Of a DNA stretch of 64,000 nt, positions 62,075 through 64,000 are shown one piece after another. A program made the position numbers and the translations under genes. The first letter of the stretch is position 1; each line of letters starts with the position of its first letter. The notes under the pieces are model-generated. The model was given only the letters and a program-made list of their open reading frames with translations. It was not told where the DNA came from and did no database searches. Source of the stretch: Planktomarina sp. (GTDB lineage Bacteria > Pseudomonadota > Alphaproteobacteria > Rhodobacterales > Rhodobacteraceae); contig JADHLF010000007.1 of assembly GCA_016780825.1 (NCBI GenBank), positions 15,788 through 79,787 of the forward strand, given 5' to 3'.

Positions 62075-63304
62075 ATGCGCCGTGTAGTCATCACAGGCCT
62101 GGGTATTGTCTCACCCATTGGCAATAATTTCGACGAAGTGACCGATGCGTTAAAAGCGGGTCGGTCAGGGATTGCTTTTGAACCAGAATATGCAGAGAAC
62201 GGCTTTCGCAGCCGGGTTGCAGGCATTCCAAAAATCAATCCTGCCGATCATATTGATAAGCGCCACATGCGCTTTATGGGCACGGGTGCGGGCTATAACT
62301 ATCTGGCGATGGAACAGGCGATTGCCGATTCCGGTCTTGAGGAGAATGAGGTCTCCAATGTCCGGACCGGGTTGATCATGGGCTCGGGTGGGCCGTCGAC
62401 TGCAAATTTCCACGCGGCCTTTGACGTGGTGAAAAACCGGGGCGGACCAAAACGCATGGGCCCTTTCATGGTGACGCGCTGTATGAGCTCGGCCCATTCT
62501 GCTACTCTGGCCACGCCCTTCAAGATCAAGGGCTTGAATTATTCCATCACCTCCGCTTGCGCCACGTCCGCCCATTGCATCGGCAATGCGATGGAGCAAA
62601 TTCAGCTCGGCAAACAAGATGTGGTCTTTGCGGGAGGGGGTGAAGAGGTGCATTGGTCCCTCTCCTGCCTGTTTGACGCGATGAATGCCATGTCCTCGAA
62701 ATATAATGACACGCCCGAAACAGCGTCTCGCCCCTATGACGCCAATCGCGATGGGTTTGTGATCGCCGGCGGCGGCGGTGTCTTGGTGCTCGAGGAGTTG
62801 GAACACGCCAAAGCGCGCGGCGCGAAAATCTATGCAGAGCTGACCGGCTATGGCGCCACCTCTGACGGCGCCGATATGGTGGCCCCCTCGGGTGAAGGCG
62901 GCGAACGCTCCATGCGCCAAGCCCTGGCCATGTTGGATCCCGACCGAAAGGTGAGCTACATCAACGCTCATGGCACCTCTACCCCAGCCGGTGACGTTAC
63001 CGAAGTGCAGGCCGTGCGTAATATCTTCGGTCAAGGCTCAACACCGCCGATCTCCTCGACGAAATCCTTGACAGGGCACTCTTTGGGCGCAACATCGGTT
63101 CATGAGGCCATCTACTCGCTCGCAATGATGCAAAATAACTTCATTTCTGCCTCCGCGAATGTGCAAGAACTCGATCCGGCGCTAGATGCTTCAGAAATTG
63201 TCACCACACGACAAGACAATGTGGATCTTGACACAATTCTTTCCAACAGCTTTGGCTTTGGTGGTACAAATGCGACCTTAATTATGAGCAAATTTAACGG
63301 ATAA
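62075..63304 (+). CDS. fabB: 3-oxoacyl-ACP synthase I FabB
   Basis: The protein is 409 residues. The catalytic Cys162 lies in SITSACATSAHCIG, and the two His residues in INAHGTSTPAGD and STKSLTGHSLGA. It elongates fatty acids and, with FabA, unsaturated ones. AAGGGGATCAC precedes the ATG. The fabI start follows four bases after the stop codon. Confidence 0.97.
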   Translation: MRRVVITGLGIVSPIGNNFDEVTDALKAGRSGIAFEPEYAENGFRSRVAGIPKINPADHIDKRHMRFMGTGAGYNYLAMEQAIADSGLEENEVSNVRTGLIMGSGGPSTANFHAAFDVVKNRGGPKRMGPFMVTRCMSSAHSATLATPFKIKGLNYSITSACATSAHCIGNAMEQIQLGKQDVVFAGGGEEVHWSLSCLFDAMNAMSSKYNDTPETASRPYDANRDGFVIAGGGGVLVLEELEHAKARGAKIYAELTGYGATSDGADMVAPSGEGGERSMRQALAMLDPDRKVSYINAHGTSTPAGDVTEVQAVRNIFGQGSTPPISSTKSLTGHSLGATSVHEAIYSLAMMQNNFISASANVQELDPALDASEIVTTRQDNVDLDTILSNSFGFGGTNATLIMSKFNG

Positions 63305-63308
63305 AATC

Positions 63309-64000
63309 ATGGCAGAACTTCTTAAAGGAAAACGCGGTCTGATAACCGGCATTGCAAATGATCGCTCCATCGCTTGGGGCATCGCGGAGGCGATGAAAGC
63401 CGAAGGCGCGGAACTGGCCTTTGGCGTGCAAATGGATGTCTTTGGCGAGAAGGTCAAACCTTTGGCGGCCGATATGGGGGTGGATCTTGTGCTGGATTAT
63501 AACGTGCAAGACGATGCCAGCACGCAAGCGGCCTTTGATACATTGGCAGATAAATGGGGCGGCCTGGATTTTGCGGTGCATGCCATCGCCTATTCCGACA
63601 AGAGCGAATTGACCGGACGCTTCATCAATACCAGCCGCGCAAATTTCAAAAATTCGCTGGAAATTTCGGCCTATTCCTTCATCGACATGGCCAAAAAAGC
63701 CGAACCTTTGATGAAAGACGGCGGCACTTTGATCACGCTGACCTATCAAGGCAGTCGCAAGGCCACCCCTTGGTATAACGTCATGGGTGTGGCAAAAGCG
63801 GCTCTGGAATCAGCGGTGGTCTATCTGGCCAATGATTTGGGTCCGCAAAAAATTCGCGTGAATGCGATTTCTCCCGGCCCGATGAAAACCCTCTCTGGCG
63901 CGGCCATTGGCGGTGCACGCAAGACCTTCCGCTTCACCGAAGCCAACACGCCCCTGCGCGCCAATGCCACCAAAGCCTCAATCGGCGGCACGGCGGTTTA
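63309..64000 (+). CDS. fabI: Enoyl-ACP reductase FabI, 5' part
   Basis: The gene runs off the right edge; 230 residues are visible of about 265. The nucleotide-binding start LITGIANDRSIAWGIAEAM is typical. Tyr146, Tyr156 and Lys163 (TYQGSRKATPWYNVMGVAKA) align with the catalytic set of E. coli FabI. It performs the last reduction of the fatty-acid cycle. Ribosome binding site is weak, so it may rely on coupling with fabB. Confidence 0.95.
   Translation, partial: MAELLKGKRGLITGIANDRSIAWGIAEAMKAEGAELAFGVQMDVFGEKVKPLAADMGVDLVLDYNVQDDASTQAAFDTLADKWGGLDFAVHAIAYSDKSELTGRFINTSRANFKNSLEISAYSFIDMAKKAEPLMKDGGTLITLTYQGSRKATPWYNVMGVAKAALESAVVYLANDLGPQKIRVNAISPGPMKTLSGAAIGGARKTFRFTEANTPLRANATKASIGGTAV

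Noticed and set aside
1..64000. CRISPR arrays, rRNA, prophage or intact IS elements
   Set aside because: No spaced direct repeats, rRNA signatures, integrase or transposase frames were seen; only two short IS-end-like remnants.

Overview
The window reads as an ordinary chromosomal segment of a marine alphaproteobacterium of the Rhodobacteraceae (Roseobacter group). The evidence is gene content and order: irr-fabA-fabB-fabI, phoH-ybeY-corC-lnt-metK, tolQRAB-pal-cpoB-tilS-ftsH, ruvCAB-(209 aa orphan)-ybgC, aroA-cmk...rpsA-ihfB-lapA-trpF-trpB, a soxBDAG operon, and a SAM/SAH-type riboswitch in front of metK, a class known almost only from Rhodobacterales. GC content is moderate to high by eye. 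Genes are densely packed with many ATGA overlaps. I saw no rRNA, tRNA, CRISPR array, prophage or intact insertion sequence.

Layout. 1-3.7 kb: purine-ring catabolism, with partial urate hydroxylase puuD, uraH, a fused allantoinase/OHCU decarboxylase, and ureidoglycine aminohydrolase. 3.9-10.7 kb: a heterotetrameric sarcosine oxidase operon soxBDAG, followed by a GlxA-type AraC regulator and a divergent XRE-cupin regulator. 10.7-12.7 kb: small, loosely packed genes, including a frameshifted membrane-protein gene and a MITE-like repeat. 12.3-15.8 kb: ligase-associated DNA-repair genes (pdeM and an Lhr-type helicase) plus a thioesterase. 15.9-18.5 kb: folD and fhs (one-carbon folate metabolism). 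18.8-22.7 kb: a MOSC protein, ftsH and tilS. 22.7-28.8 kb: the Tol-Pal envelope complex. 28.9-31.1 kb: ruvCAB. 31.3-39.2 kb: a DUF1127 protein, prmA, msrA, two MFS transporters, an alpha-hydroxy-acid dehydrogenase and a BCCT osmolyte transporter. 39.3-46.7 kb: rplY, pth, DUF2332, DUF2237, trpB, trpF, lapA, ihfB and rpsA. 47-50.6 kb: an accessory cassette (CHMI-like tautomerase, LacI regulator, PhyH dioxygenase, aldo/keto reductase) inserted between rpsA and cmk. 50.6-60 kb: cmk, aroA, trmB, metK with riboswitch, lnt, corC, ybeY, phoH, miaB. 60-64 kb: a conserved orphan, irr, and fabA-fabB-fabI (fabI runs off the end).

How the genes fit together. Purine breakdown (urate to ureidoglycolate), betaine-type uptake (BCCT) and sarcosine demethylation by SoxBDAG feed nitrogen, glycine and methylene-THF, and the nearby folD/fhs genes can process that methylene-THF. 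This metabolic link is inference.

Most unusual points: a SoxD lacking all three zinc cysteines, a SAM/SAH riboswitch whose 5' strand starts in the lnt stop codon, two MITE-like remnants with matching inverted repeats (one flanked by a 5-bp direct repeat), a single-base frameshift at an 8-G run, and the LacI/PhyH/AKR cassette, whose substrate is unknown.
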